From Selenomonadales bacterium (GTDB lineage Bacteria; Bacillota; Negativicutes; Sporomusales; UBA7701), in the NCBI GenBank assembly GCA_018434945.1, contig JAHDOI010000018.1, positions 1-64,000 of the forward strand: a stretch of 64,000 nt of DNA, in the 5' to 3' direction. The notes beneath the pieces were generated by a model. It saw only the letters and a program-made list of their open reading frames with translations. It ran no database searches and had not been told where the DNA came from. The position numbers and the translations under genes were made by a program. Below are positions 33,675-42,316 of the stretch, piece after piece (position 1 is the stretch's first letter; each line of letters opens with the position of its first letter).

Positions 33675-33704
33675 ATTATAGCAGTAAAGAGGCGGGCCTG
33701 TCAA
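33675..33704 (-). promoter_or_regulatory. Promoter of trpB2
   Basis: Minus-strand TTGACA (33704-33699), 18-nt spacer, TATAAT (33680-33675): consensus boxes, 25 bp before the T-box. Confidence 0.88.
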
Positions 33705-33711
33705 GAAGGGT

Positions 33712-34740
33712 TTATTGGCCGACTTCTTTGAGGTGTTGAAGATATAACTCGTAATTTTTCTTGATGAGCTTAGGGATGGGGAGGTTGTAAGGGCAGCGGG
33801 TGAGGCAGACGCCGCATTCGGTGCAGTTCTGCACTGATTCGATGGCTTTTTTGGAGAAGCCGACGGCGACTTCCTTGGACATGCGGTGGGCGACGACGGG
33901 ATAGGCCATGGCGGGGGTGATCATTACGCCGTTGGGGCAGGGCTGGCAGTATTCGCACCGGCGGCAGAACTGGCGGCCGAGGCGGTCGCGGTATTCGGCC
34001 ATGAGGGCGCGGTCGGCGTCTTCTACGACGTTGGGCCGGGCGTAGATGGCGGCGACTTGGTCGACGTATTCCACGGAGTCGAAGCCGGGGATGGGGATGA
34101 CGTCGGGGAACTGGCGGAGGTATTTGAAGGTGAGGGCGGCGTTGTCGAGGACGCCGCCGCCGAACGGCTTCATGGCGAGGATGCCGAGGCCGAGGGAGCG
34201 GGCGGTGACGTGGAGTTCGTCGGCGGCCGCGGGTTCGACGAAGCTGAAGGGGAACTGGATGGTGGCGAAGTGGCCGGTTTTGATGAGGCGGTTGGCCATG
34301 GCGAGGCTGTGGGAGGTGAGGCCGATGTGGCCGATCTTGCCGTCCCGCTGGGCCTTGGCTACGGCTTCGAGGGCGCCGCCGGGGCCGGAGATGGCCTGCC
34401 AGTCTTTTTCCTGGGAGACCTGGTGGAGCTGGTAGAGGTCGATGTGGTCGGTGCGGAGGAGGCGGAGGCTGGTGTCGATGTGTTCGGCGGCGCCGGCGGC
34501 GTCGCGCTTCATGGTTTTGGTGGCGAGGATGACTTTGTCGCGCATGCCGGCGAAGGCGCGGCCGATTTTGTCCTCGCTGCCGACGTAGGCGTTGGCGGTG
34601 TCGTAGAATGTGACGCCTACGTCGTAGGCGCGCTTTAGGACGGTGACGGCTTCGTCGATGCCGAGGCGGATGATGGGGATGCCGCCGAAGCCGAATTCGG
34701 ATACCCGCAGGTTTGTTTTGCCGAGGAGCTGGTAGCGCAT
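33712..34740 (-). CDS. Aldo/keto reductase with C-terminal 4Fe-4S clusters
   Basis: A 342-residue protein. Residues 1-260 form an aldo/keto reductase barrel with the tetrad in FYDTANAYVGSE (Asp, Tyr), ATKTM (Lys) and YQLHQV (His). The C-terminal part adds ferredoxin-like cysteines CRRCEYCQPC and CTECGVCLTRCP. Such proteins are common in anaerobes; electron partner and substrate unknown. ATG 34740 after GGAGGGAGACC; codons upstream are not conserved in character. Stop lies next to the trpB2 promoter. Confidence 0.88.
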   Translation of the reverse strand: MRYQLLGKTNLRVSEFGFGGIPIIRLGIDEAVTVLKRAYDVGVTFYDTANAYVGSEDKIGRAFAGMRDKVILATKTMKRDAAGAAEHIDTSLRLLRTDHIDLYQLHQVSQEKDWQAISGPGGALEAVAKAQRDGKIGHIGLTSHSLAMANRLIKTGHFATIQFPFSFVEPAAADELHVTARSLGLGILAMKPFGGGVLDNAALTFKYLRQFPDVIPIPGFDSVEYVDQVAAIYARPNVVEDADRALMAEYRDRLGRQFCRRCEYCQPCPNGVMITPAMAYPVVAHRMSKEVAVGFSKKAIESVQNCTECGVCLTRCPYNLPIPKLIKKNYELYLQHLKEVGQ

Positions 34741-34921
34741 GGTCTCCCTCCATTTTCCAGATGTCTTTATGGGGATATTTCTGCCGCCCGGGGCCGGTTT
34801 CCTGCAAGGGGCGGTCGGTGCGGCGGACCGATTTTCGGGCGGGGAAAAGTTGTATCCGGGGCTCAAGAGTGTTAGTATATATTATATCGAGATTATCTCT
34901 GCCAATTTTACGGAGGATGGA

Positions 34922-35680
34922 ATGAAGTTATTCGGTTCGAAGAGTAGTGACGCCAACTACCAGAAGTGCATCGCCGAGGCGCGCAAGTGGTTCGAGCGCG
35001 AGGACCGGGAGAAGGCGTGTTATTGGTATACGAAGGCCGGGCTGGCGGAGCGGGCGGATGCGGATATGCGCGATCTGGGCGATTACCTGGTGGTGGCGAC
35101 GGAATACCGGCCCGAGATGGCAAGCGAGGTGGCCCGCCTTATCCTGGGGCGGAGCGGCCCGATACCGGCGATGTATTTGCAGGATGTTTTCTGCTGCGCG
35201 TTGTTCGTGCCCGACCGGGCTCTGGAGCAGGAGGCCATCCGCCGGGTGCTGGGCGATAAGCTCAATCCGACGGTATGCGTGCGGATCGCGGATATGTATT
35301 TCGAGTATGCGGCCGACCGGCGGGACCAGGTGCAGGCGGTGCAGTGGATCGAGCGGGCCGCGGGCGCCGAGGCGAAGAGCTTCAGCGATTGGGCGGCGAA
35401 GGCGTATGCGCTTTTCCTGCTGGTGGACGAGGATGAGAAGGCCAAGCTGGCTGTGCTGGGCTGCGCGCAGAAGGCGCTGGAGATGGCGGGGACCGATCCG
35501 GACGTGAATGTGGACGCGCTGGAGGACCTGTTGGAGGCTCTGGGGTTCCTGGAGTACGACGGCAGCCTGATCGCGAAGTACCTGTACGAGAAGCTGCTGG
35601 CGAACAATAATATCGCGCTGCCGGAGAAGCACCGCATCTGGCAGGACCTGAAGGAGCTGCAGGAGCACCTGAAGGGGTAG
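34922..35680 (+). CDS. Hypothetical helical-repeat protein
   Basis: A 252-residue soluble, mostly helical protein whose spacing of Ala, Tyr and Leu (EARKWFEREDREKACYWYTKAGLAERA, AVQWIERAAGA, KAYALFLLVDEDEKAKLAVLGCAQKALEMA) suggests TPR/Sel1-like repeats. No catalytic motif. Start ATG 34922 with ACGGAGGATGGA upstream. Alone, ended by a strong terminator. Probably a scaffold or binding protein; nothing more specific can be said. Confidence 0.7.
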   Translation: MKLFGSKSSDANYQKCIAEARKWFEREDREKACYWYTKAGLAERADADMRDLGDYLVVATEYRPEMASEVARLILGRSGPIPAMYLQDVFCCALFVPDRALEQEAIRRVLGDKLNPTVCVRIADMYFEYAADRRDQVQAVQWIERAAGAEAKSFSDWAAKAYALFLLVDEDEKAKLAVLGCAQKALEMAGTDPDVNVDALEDLLEALGFLEYDGSLIAKYLYEKLLANNNIALPEKHRIWQDLKELQEHLKG

Positions 35681-35690
35681 GAGCGACATA

Positions 35691-35727
35691 AAAGCCTGAA
35701 ACCGGAATACGGTTTCAGGCTTTTTTA
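35691..35727 (+). terminator. Intrinsic terminator
   Basis: AAGCCTGAAACCG / CGGTTTCAGGCTT followed by TTTT, 12 bp past the stop. Confidence 0.92.
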
Positions 35728-35747
35728 ATGTGTTATACTATTTCATT

Positions 35748-36764
35748 TTATCTGGCTGGCACTATGCTTATTTCCCCCGGACTGGACGCTCCGACGATAA
35801 ACCGCCGCAGCTGGCCGGCAAGGTCGCGGAGGGAGCCGCCGTCGGTGCCGGGGGAGCCGCTGGCGTGGCCGGCTGCCAGGGGGGCGGGGCCTTCGGGGGG
35901 GACGGCGACGGTGGCAAGGAAGGTGTCGACGATGCGGGGGTCGAGTTTGCCGCCCCGCGAAGAGAGGAGGACTTCGCAGGCGTGACGGGGCTGGCAGGCG
36001 GCGCGGTAGGGACGGTCGGCGGTGACGGCGTCGAAGTTGTCGGCGACGGCGACGATGCGGGCGAAGACGTGGATGTCTTCGCCGGTGAGGCGGCCGGGGT
36101 AGCCGGTGCCGTCGTAGTTTTCGTGGTGCTGGCAGGCGATGTGGGCGGCGGAGATGGGCAGCGCCCACTGGCGGCGCAGGGTATGGAAGGCTTCTTGGCC
36201 GTGTTGGCGGATGGCTTGCCATTCGGCGGCGGACAGCGGCCCCGGCTTGTCGAGGATTTCGTGGGGGATGCGGGTTTTGCCGAGGTCGTGCAGGAGGGCG
36301 CCGACGGCGAGCTCGGCGAGCTGACCGGCGGACAGGCGCAGCCTGGCGCCGATGAGAACGGAGAGCAGGCATACGTTGAGGGAGTGGCTGAATGTGTAGT
36401 GGTGGTGGATGCGGAGGCTGGAGAGGTGGCTGAGGACGTGGGGGTTGTCGATGGCGTCTGCGACGGTTTTTGCGATGACCGCTTTCAGCCCGCCTATTTC
36501 GATATGGCGGTCGCGGAGGAAGCGCCCGGCGGCGCGATGGATGAAGCGGAGGGCTTCGGCTTTTGTGCGGTGGTCGATGAGGTCGCCGGGCTGGATCGCT
36601 TTGTAGGGTGCCAGGCAGGAGATGAGGCGGGTTTCGGGGATGGGGCGCGAGAGGTGATGGGTGGCCGGTACCGAGGAGACGTCAAGCAGGTCGGCGTTTG
36701 CGTCGTACGCGCTGCGGGCAGGCGCCATCGCGGGTGCGGGTTGGCCGGTTGACAGGCTGAGCAT
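35748..36764 (-). CDS. HD-GYP domain protein 1 (probable c-di-GMP phosphodiesterase)
   Basis: A 338-residue protein with an unrecognised N-terminal region (1-120) and an HD-GYP domain (120-290): HSLNVCLLS, LLHDLGKTRIP, HGQEAFHTL, and HHENYDGTGYPGRL with intact GYP. All metal-binding positions appear present, so cyclic di-GMP hydrolysis is expected. The C-terminal 45 residues are Gly/Pro-rich. Cytoplasmic. The window has one cyclase (17443) and a second HD-GYP protein (42317). Confidence 0.88.
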   Translation of the reverse strand: MLSLSTGQPAPAMAPARSAYDANADLLDVSSVPATHHLSRPIPETRLISCLAPYKAIQPGDLIDHRTKAEALRFIHRAAGRFLRDRHIEIGGLKAVIAKTVADAIDNPHVLSHLSSLRIHHHYTFSHSLNVCLLSVLIGARLRLSAGQLAELAVGALLHDLGKTRIPHEILDKPGPLSAAEWQAIRQHGQEAFHTLRRQWALPISAAHIACQHHENYDGTGYPGRLTGEDIHVFARIVAVADNFDAVTADRPYRAACQPRHACEVLLSSRGGKLDPRIVDTFLATVAVPPEGPAPLAAGHASGSPGTDGGSLRDLAGQLRRFIVGASSPGEISIVPAR

Positions 36765-37104
36765 TGTTCTCCCCCCCGATTGCTTGGTGTGCTTTCGCTC
36801 GTTTTTACATCTTTCCCCATGTTTCCCAATATAATCCTAAATTTATCTTAATTTATTCTTAATAAATTATTATGTCGAACTATAGTTGCGCAGCGGAATT
36901 TCTTTCCGACATTGTCCGTCAACTTCCGTCATCCGGCGGCGGCGATGCGGACAATGTACGACAGAAGACGGCGGAAAATGTGCCCGGCTGCAGCTTTGCC
37001 GCCGCGCCGGCCGGTCGCTTCGTGTCGAAATAATCATGGCGGCGGACGGGCTGATAGAGGTAATTTTTTCATGCCAGCCTTTTTGCAAAAATATGTTACT
37101 TTAC
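36765..37104. other. Intergenic region with 10-bp inverted repeat
   Basis: No gene seen. It holds an AT-rich stretch (36820-36880) and an inverted repeat ACATTGTCCG (36909-36918) / CGGACAATGT (36948-36957) that could be an RNA hairpin or operator for the flanking HD-GYP or GAPDH genes. Other parts show nothing recognised. Confidence 0.4.
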
Positions 37105-37134
37105 TTGCCACTTGAAAATTAAATGTGTTATACT
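37105..37134 (+). promoter_or_regulatory. Probable promoter of GAPDH gene
   Basis: TTGCCA (37105-37110), 18-nt spacer, TATACT (37129-37134), 85 bp upstream of the start. Confidence 0.6.
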
Positions 37135-37218
37135 ATTGTCGTAGATAAGAGCGATTGGTACATATTATTGATGAGCAAGAGCGATAATGATGCATACCAT
37201 TTGGGAGAGTGATAGTTG

Positions 37219-38262
37219 GTGAAGGCCAGAATTGCCATCAACGGCTTCGGGCGGATTGGCAGGATGTGCCTGCGGGCTTCGCTGGCGCGGGAGGATATCG
37301 AGGTCGTGGCGATCAACGGCACGATGGATCCGGCGTCGCTGGCCCATTTGCTGAAATACGATTCGGTGCACGGTGTGCTTGACCGCCCGGTTGTGGCTAC
37401 CGACCGGGAGATCGTGGTGGACGGCAGGCCGATCAGGATTTTGTCGGACCGCAATCCGGCGAATCTGCCCTGGGGAAGCCTTGGGGCCGATATCGTGATC
37501 GAGTCGACGGGCAAGTTTAATTCGGGCCGCGATTGCCAGGTGCACCTGGATAACGGAGCCGGCAAGGTGATTATTTCCGCACCGGCGAAGGACGCTGTGC
37601 CGACATTCGTGATGGGCGTAAATGATGACGATTACAGCCATCAGAAGCATCATATCGTTTCGACTGCTTCGTGCACGACGAATTGCCTGGCGCCGGTGGC
37701 GAAGGTGCTGCACGAGCGGTTCGGGATCGTGAGCGGATTTATGTCGACGGTGCATGCTTTTACGACCGATCAGCGCAGCCTCGACAACAGCCATAAGGAC
37801 CCCCGGCGGGCGAGGAGCTGCGTGCAGTCGATCATCCCGACGTCGACGGGCGCCGCGAAGATGATCGGCGAGGTAATCCCCGAGCTGAAGGGGAAACTTA
37901 ATGGGATCGCGATCAGGGTGCCGGTGCCGAATGTTTCGCTGACCGATCTGGTGGCCCAGCTGAGCCGCCCGGTGACGGTGGATGAGGTGAATCAGGCTCT
38001 GTGCGCGGCGGCCCACGGCCAGATGAGGGGCATCCTCGATTTCTGCGAGGAGCCGCTGGTGTCGGTGGATTTTCTGAAGAACAGCCATTCGGCGATTGTG
38101 GATGCACTGTCGACGATGGTGGTTGGTCCGAATTCGGTGAAGGTTTTGGCCTGGTACGATAACGAGTGGGGTTATGCCTGCAGGGTTGTCGATTTCGCTT
38201 GCCTGATGGCCCGGAGGGCCGAGGAAAATGCAGCGTGGCCGACCCGCAAAGCGGCCGGTTGA
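37219..38262 (+). CDS. Glyceraldehyde-3-phosphate dehydrogenase, possible GapB-like type
   Basis: A 347-residue phosphorylating GAPDH: GFGRIGR nucleotide loop, catalytic Cys in STASCTTNCLAP and the usual STGAAKMIGEVIPEL. Where NAD-specific enzymes have Asn-Asp after the second strand, this protein has AINGT, and it has RVPVPNVS as in the NADPH-preferring GapB; so a gluconeogenic or NADP-linked role is possible. GTG 37219 or TTG 37216 could start it; GGGAGAG is 9 or 6 nt away. Not beside pgk or tpi. Confidence 0.92.
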   Translation: MKARIAINGFGRIGRMCLRASLAREDIEVVAINGTMDPASLAHLLKYDSVHGVLDRPVVATDREIVVDGRPIRILSDRNPANLPWGSLGADIVIESTGKFNSGRDCQVHLDNGAGKVIISAPAKDAVPTFVMGVNDDDYSHQKHHIVSTASCTTNCLAPVAKVLHERFGIVSGFMSTVHAFTTDQRSLDNSHKDPRRARSCVQSIIPTSTGAAKMIGEVIPELKGKLNGIAIRVPVPNVSLTDLVAQLSRPVTVDEVNQALCAAAHGQMRGILDFCEEPLVSVDFLKNSHSAIVDALSTMVVGPNSVKVLAWYDNEWGYACRVVDFACLMARRAEENAAWPTRKAAG

Positions 38263-38276
38263 GGAGGGTTATGTAA

Positions 38277-38483
38277 ATGTCTGCTCATTCTCATTGTCCC
38301 GACTGCGGAGGCCGGGGAACGGTTGCTGTCGATTGCCCTTATTGCCGCGACAGCGACGCTCACGAGCACCACGATCTTGATGGTAAGATTTGTCCGAGCT
38401 GCGGCAGCACAGGTTATCTGGAGGATGCCTGTCCGTCCTGCAGCGGGAGGGGGACGGCCGGCCACTATCGCAAGGTGAGCTGA
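38277..38483 (+). CDS. Small zinc-ribbon protein with DnaJ-like CxxCxGxG motifs
   Basis: A 68-residue protein with four Cys pairs: CPDCGGRG, CPYC, CPSCGSTG and CPSCSGRG, as in the zinc-binding centre of DnaJ. Likely binds two zinc ions. It follows GAPDH by 14 nt with GAGGAGGG before the ATG, so it is co-transcribed. Function unknown; perhaps a chaperone-like or redox helper. Confidence 0.8.
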   Translation: MSAHSHCPDCGGRGTVAVDCPYCRDSDAHEHHDLDGKICPSCGSTGYLEDACPSCSGRGTAGHYRKVS

Positions 38484-38492
38484 CCGAAAGAA

Positions 38493-38523
38493 AGAACCGG
38501 GCCTGGTTAGCCCGGTTTTTTCT
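38493..38523 (+). terminator. Intrinsic terminator of gap operon
   Basis: AACCGGGC - CTGGTTA - GCCCGGTT followed by TTTTTT. Confidence 0.92.
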
Positions 38524-38560
38524 TTCGCCGTGACGGGGATTTTTCCGGAGACGCGAGTGG

Positions 38561-38592
38561 GAAACCGCGGTCGCAACGACCGCGGTTTTGTT
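38561..38592. terminator. Second hairpin between convergent genes
   Basis: AACCGCGGTCG / CGACCGCGGTT (perfect 11 bp) followed by TTTGTT on plus; lies directly before the stop of the minus-strand gene and may serve both directions. Confidence 0.7.
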
Positions 38593-39259
38593 ATTGGATG
38601 GTGAAGTTGTAGTCGCCGATGTGTTCGCCGTCGAAGTAGAGTTTGACGGTGTAGCGGCCGGGCTGCCAGGGGCCTAATTCGGCGGTGCCGGCGCCGGTGG
38701 TGAAGCGGGCGGATTCCCAGTCTTTCTTGGGCTGGGCGGTCCGTTTGATTTCGGCGACCTGCCGGCCGGCGGGGTCGATGTAACGGAGGACGAGCGGGAT
38801 GGCGGCGTCGGCGATTTTGTAGCTGTTGTTTTTGTAGGCGATTTCGGTGTAGATCATCCTGGAGCGGGGGCTGAATTCGCCGGCGTAGGCGCGCTGGGCG
38901 ATGGCGGGCGGATTCTGGCCTCCTTCGAAGAAGCGGACGGCGGTGATTTCGCCTTTTTTGCCGGCGGCCGGCGTGGTTCCGCCGGCGGGGGCGGGCGGTT
39001 GCTGCGGTGCCGGCGCGGGCTGTTTGTCTTTGGCTGGCAGGATTTTGCCGGCGAGTTCGCGGAGGGTTTTTTCGAGGTCGAGGCTGCGGAGGGATTTTTC
39101 GAGGTCGCCGCCTAGTTCCTGGGCGGGTTTGGTGTCGTCGAGCGAGCGGAGGCCGACGACGACGTTGCGGACGAGGAAGCCCCCCGCGGCGAGCAGGAGG
39201 AGAATGACGAGGGCGATGACGACGAGTTCTTTTATGATTCCCGACCGGTTGTTGTCCAC
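38591..39259 (-). CDS. Single-pass membrane protein, hypothetical
   Basis: A 222-residue protein: short cytoplasmic N-terminus, one membrane anchor (residues 10-32), a Leu/Asp/Glu helical part (36-72), a Pro/Ala linker (75-98) and a beta-rich extracytoplasmic domain (100-222) ending WQPGRYTVKLYFDGEHIGDYNFTIQ, which looks like an Ig-like or calcium-exporter-accessory-type fold. Family not recognised. It lies 40 nt beyond the SDR gene on the same strand. Confidence 0.7.
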   Translation of the reverse strand: MDNNRSGIIKELVVIALVILLLLAAGGFLVRNVVVGLRSLDDTKPAQELGGDLEKSLRSLDLEKTLRELAGKILPAKDKQPAPAPQQPPAPAGGTTPAAGKKGEITAVRFFEGGQNPPAIAQRAYAGEFSPRSRMIYTEIAYKNNSYKIADAAIPLVLRYIDPAGRQVAEIKRTAQPKKDWESARFTTGAGTAELGPWQPGRYTVKLYFDGEHIGDYNFTIQ

Positions 39260-39299
39260 ACGGCCTCTCCCCTTTCGGTTTTTTCGCTCAGGGACGGGT

Positions 39300-40037
39300 T
39301 CAGAGGATGGCCCCGCCGTCGACGACGAGGGTTTGGCCGGTTACCATGCCGGCGGCGAGGAGCAGGGGGACGACGGCTTCGGCGACGTCGTCGGGGCCGC
39401 AGACCCTGCCGAGGGGGGTGCCGGCACCCAGCCTGACGACATGGTCTTCGCGGCCGGCGACCCAGCGGGTGAGGACGATGCCGGGGGCGACGCTGTTGAC
39501 GCGGATTTCAGGGGCGAGGATCTGGGCGAGGGATTTTGTGAGGCTGATGGCGGCGGCTTTGGAGGCGGCGTAGGCGATGGAGCTGCCGCGGCCGGTGATG
39601 CCGGCGATGGAGGTGATGTTGACGATGGCGCCGCCGGTTTTTTTGAGGTGGGGGGCGCAGGCCCGGCAGGCGAAGAATACGCCTTTGACGTTGACGGCCA
39701 TGATGTCGTCCCAGTACTCGCCGGCCATGCCGTCGAGGTCTTTGGCGTCGACGAAGTGGGTGGTGCCGGCGGAGTTTACGAGGTAATCGAGGCGGCCGAA
39801 GTGCCGGACGGCGTCGTCGACCATGCGGCGTACCTGGGCGTCGTCGGCGACGTCGGCTTTGAGGGTCAGGCACGCGGTCCCCGCTTCCCCGACGGCCGCG
39901 GCTGTTTCGAGGGCGTCTTTTTCGGAGCGGGAGTAGTTGACGACGATGTCGACGCCCTGGGCGGCGAGGCGCAGGGCCACGGCCCGGCCGATTCCCGTGC
40001 CGCCGCCGGTTATGAGGGCTACTTTCCGGTTGTTCAT
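39300..40037 (-). CDS. Short-chain dehydrogenase/reductase (FabG-like)
   Basis: A 245-residue classical SDR: TGGGTGIG cofactor motif, NSAG, catalytic Ser in NITSIAG, YAASK (Tyr, Lys). Similar to 3-oxoacyl-ACP reductases, but isolated from fatty-acid genes, so the substrate is open. ATG with GGGAGGCCAAAC upstream. Confidence 0.88.
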   Translation of the reverse strand: MNNRKVALITGGGTGIGRAVALRLAAQGVDIVVNYSRSEKDALETAAAVGEAGTACLTLKADVADDAQVRRMVDDAVRHFGRLDYLVNSAGTTHFVDAKDLDGMAGEYWDDIMAVNVKGVFFACRACAPHLKKTGGAIVNITSIAGITGRGSSIAYAASKAAAISLTKSLAQILAPEIRVNSVAPGIVLTRWVAGREDHVVRLGAGTPLGRVCGPDDVAEAVVPLLLAAGMVTGQTLVVDGGAIL

Positions 40038-40438
40038 TGTTTGGCCTCCCGGGCGAGGCGTGACGACCCCGCGTGTTGTGCGATATTGTAATGGTTTCTA
40101 CGCCGGCGCGTTTATCCCTGTAGGGCTGCGGGGAAAATATGCGAACCGGCGGCTTGTCATGCTTTTGTCATATTTGCGGGTTATCATGAGTGTCATAGGC
40201 GGTCGGCACAGCACCGGTTAATCCGGAAATAATTGTTTGGTTTTAGCTGAAAATAATCCGGTGCATAGCCGACCATTTCCATATATTGGGCCAACCGGCC
40301 GTCAACCCAGGCTGCGGCTGGTTTCCCGGGGATATGGGTAATTTTGTCCGTTGACCGTCGCACCCCAGCCTTGTTATATTAACCCTGGGAGGAGTATACA
40401 TAATACCAGGATTATGCCAGTTTTAAGGAGGTTTTGCT
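40038..40438. other. Intergenic region without gene
   Basis: About 400 bp between divergent genes. TGTCAT occurs three times between 40155 and 40200. TTAAGGAGGTTTTGCT at the right end is the ribosome binding site of the beta-barrel gene. Otherwise nothing recognised. Confidence 0.4.
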
Positions 40439-40924
40439 GTGAAGAGAATCGTACTTACAGTGGCCGCTCTCCTCACTTTGAACGCCGCCACCGCCCTGGC
40501 GGCCCCGATCAACGATCTGGGGCGCGGCCAGACTGCGCTGGGCGTGGGCACCGATGCCGTTTATCTGGAGCATAAGCTGTCAGACAGTTTTACGCTCGGG
40601 TTCGAGAATGTTGACCGCAGTTCGAGCATGGATGGGATTTACGGGCAGTTCCAGCTTGCCGAGAATTTCCGCGGGATCGTCGGTAGCCGAGACGTGGCCG
40701 GCGATTCGAAGCTGTATGTCGGGGCGGCGGTACACGCTCCCCTGGCCCCCGAGTGGGACGGTTACGCGTCGCTGATCGGCGGCGGCAATTTCAACGAGGT
40801 GCAGGTGGGGGCCAATCTCCGCCTGGCAAGCAATGTCGATCTCAATGTCGATTACCATTCTTTCTCGCCCGACTACGGCCGCAGCAAGAGCGGCGTGGGC
40901 GTGGGCGCGACGGTGCGGTTCTAG
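40439..40924 (+). CDS. Small outer-membrane beta-barrel protein
   Basis: A 161-residue protein with a signal peptide (1-21, cleavage ALA) and alternating polar/apolar strands rich in Gly and aromatic residues, ending GVGATVRF. A terminal Phe preceded by alternating hydrophobic residues is the classic signal read by the BAM machinery. Length fits an eight-stranded barrel. GTG start with AAGGAGG 8 nt upstream. It is the best evidence here for an outer membrane. Confidence 0.78.
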   Translation: MKRIVLTVAALLTLNAATALAAPINDLGRGQTALGVGTDAVYLEHKLSDSFTLGFENVDRSSSMDGIYGQFQLAENFRGIVGSRDVAGDSKLYVGAAVHAPLAPEWDGYASLIGGGNFNEVQVGANLRLASNVDLNVDYHSFSPDYGRSKSGVGVGATVRF

Positions 40925-40951
40925 GCTGCGGATATAGGAGAGAGGCATCGT

Positions 40952-40984
40952 AAGCCCCTGCCGGAAAGATTCCGGCAGGGGCTT
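40952..40984 (+). terminator. Intrinsic terminator
   Basis: AAGCCCCTGCCGGAA / TTCCGGCAGGGGCTT followed by ATTATTTTT; follows the beta-barrel gene. Confidence 0.88.
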
Positions 40985-41062
40985 ATTATTTTTGTAGGAT
41001 AGCGGCGGGAAAGGACGAATTAGTATTGTGCAGTATCGACCGCGCATACAGGAGGTTTCCCG

Positions 41063-42265
41063 ATGTCTTCAGTCGCTCTGGTGTTTGTGACGCTGGCTGT
41101 CATCGTTTTCCTGCTGAACCGTAAGGTGAAGATGGGTCTGGCGATGGTGGCCGGAGCGGCGATTATTTTTTTCGCGACCGGCCCGACGACGGCCAAGCTA
41201 TGGGCGGCCGCAGCGGCGACCGCTACCGGCCGCGCGACGTGGGAGATCGTCCTGGCGTTGTATTTCGTGATGTGTCTTGAGTACCAGCTGCGCACGGGCG
41301 GTATTATCGACGGGATGATGGCGGCGGCCCGCCGCCTTTTCCGCAGCGACCGCTTCCTGCTGGTGCTGATGCCGTCTTTCCTCGGCTTCCTGCCGTCGCT
41401 GGGTGGAGCGATATTTTCCGCGCCGCTGGTGGAGAACGCCGCCAAGCCGTTTGGCCTCAGCGCCGAGAGGAAGACGACGATCAATTACTGGTTCCGCCAT
41501 GTGTGGGAGTTCACTAACCCGATTTTTACCGGGATGCTGCTGGCCAGCCAGCTGTCGGGCATCCCGCTGGGCGAGCTTGTTTCGTCGATGCTGTGGGTGA
41601 CAGCCTGGGCGCTGGCGATCGGCTGGCTGGCGCTGATTTCGCCTCTTAAGGCGGCGGCGGCCAGCGCATACCAGCCCGCGGCCGACGACGGCACAGGGCG
41701 GCGATATCTGCTGCTGGCGGCCGGGCCGATCCTGGCGAACTTCGCGCTGGTGGTGCTGTTCAAGCTGAGCGCGGCGGTGTCGATGGCGCTGGTGGTGGCG
41801 TCGATGGCGCTGATCCTCCGCCAGCGGGCGGCGGACATCGGCGCGATGCTGGCCCACGCGCTTGACGGTAAGCTGCTGGGGGGCGTGGCCGGTATCCTGT
41901 TCTTCCAGCATATCCTCAGTTCCTCGGGAGTGATCGGCGATATCACGGTGCTGATGAACGGCCTGGCGGTGCCGGCGACGGCGGTCATCGGTGTCGTCGC
42001 GTTCCTCGGCGGCCTGCTGACGGGGACGTCGCAGGGGTTTGTGGCAATCACTTTCCCGTTCATCGCGCTGCTGTCGCCCGGCGATCTAACTCTGGTGATG
42101 ATCTGCTTCGTGACGGGAACGGCGGGGCATATGCTCTCCCCCGCCCACCTGTGTCTGCTGGTGACGCTGGATTATTTCCAGGCCGATTTCCTGCGCTCGC
42201 TCCGCCCCATTTTCGCGCTGGAGGCGCTGATGGTGGCGGCGGCTTTTGCGGTGGCGGCGTATTGA
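41063..42265 (+). CDS. DUF401 family membrane permease
   Basis: A 400-residue protein with about ten hydrophobic segments and the family stretches PSFLGFLPSLGGAIFSAPLVE and GGLLTGTSQGFVAITFPFIALLSPGD. DUF401 proteins look like anion/carboxylate permeases; the substrate is unknown. ACAGGAGGT 7 nt before the ATG. Single gene with its own terminator. Confidence 0.85.
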   Translation: MSSVALVFVTLAVIVFLLNRKVKMGLAMVAGAAIIFFATGPTTAKLWAAAAATATGRATWEIVLALYFVMCLEYQLRTGGIIDGMMAAARRLFRSDRFLLVLMPSFLGFLPSLGGAIFSAPLVENAAKPFGLSAERKTTINYWFRHVWEFTNPIFTGMLLASQLSGIPLGELVSSMLWVTAWALAIGWLALISPLKAAAASAYQPAADDGTGRRYLLLAAGPILANFALVVLFKLSAAVSMALVVASMALILRQRAADIGAMLAHALDGKLLGGVAGILFFQHILSSSGVIGDITVLMNGLAVPATAVIGVVAFLGGLLTGTSQGFVAITFPFIALLSPGDLTLVMICFVTGTAGHMLSPAHLCLLVTLDYFQADFLRSLRPIFALEALMVAAAFAVAAY

Positions 42266-42281
42266 CCAGATAAGCAAGCGT

Positions 42282-42309
42282 AAAAACGGCCCCTGCGGGG
42301 CCGTTTTTC
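42282..42309 (+). terminator. Intrinsic terminator
   Basis: AAAACGGCCCC - TGC - GGGGCCGTTTT plus T-run; between DUF401 and the convergent HD-GYP gene. Confidence 0.9.
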
Positions 42310-42316
42310 ATTTTCC

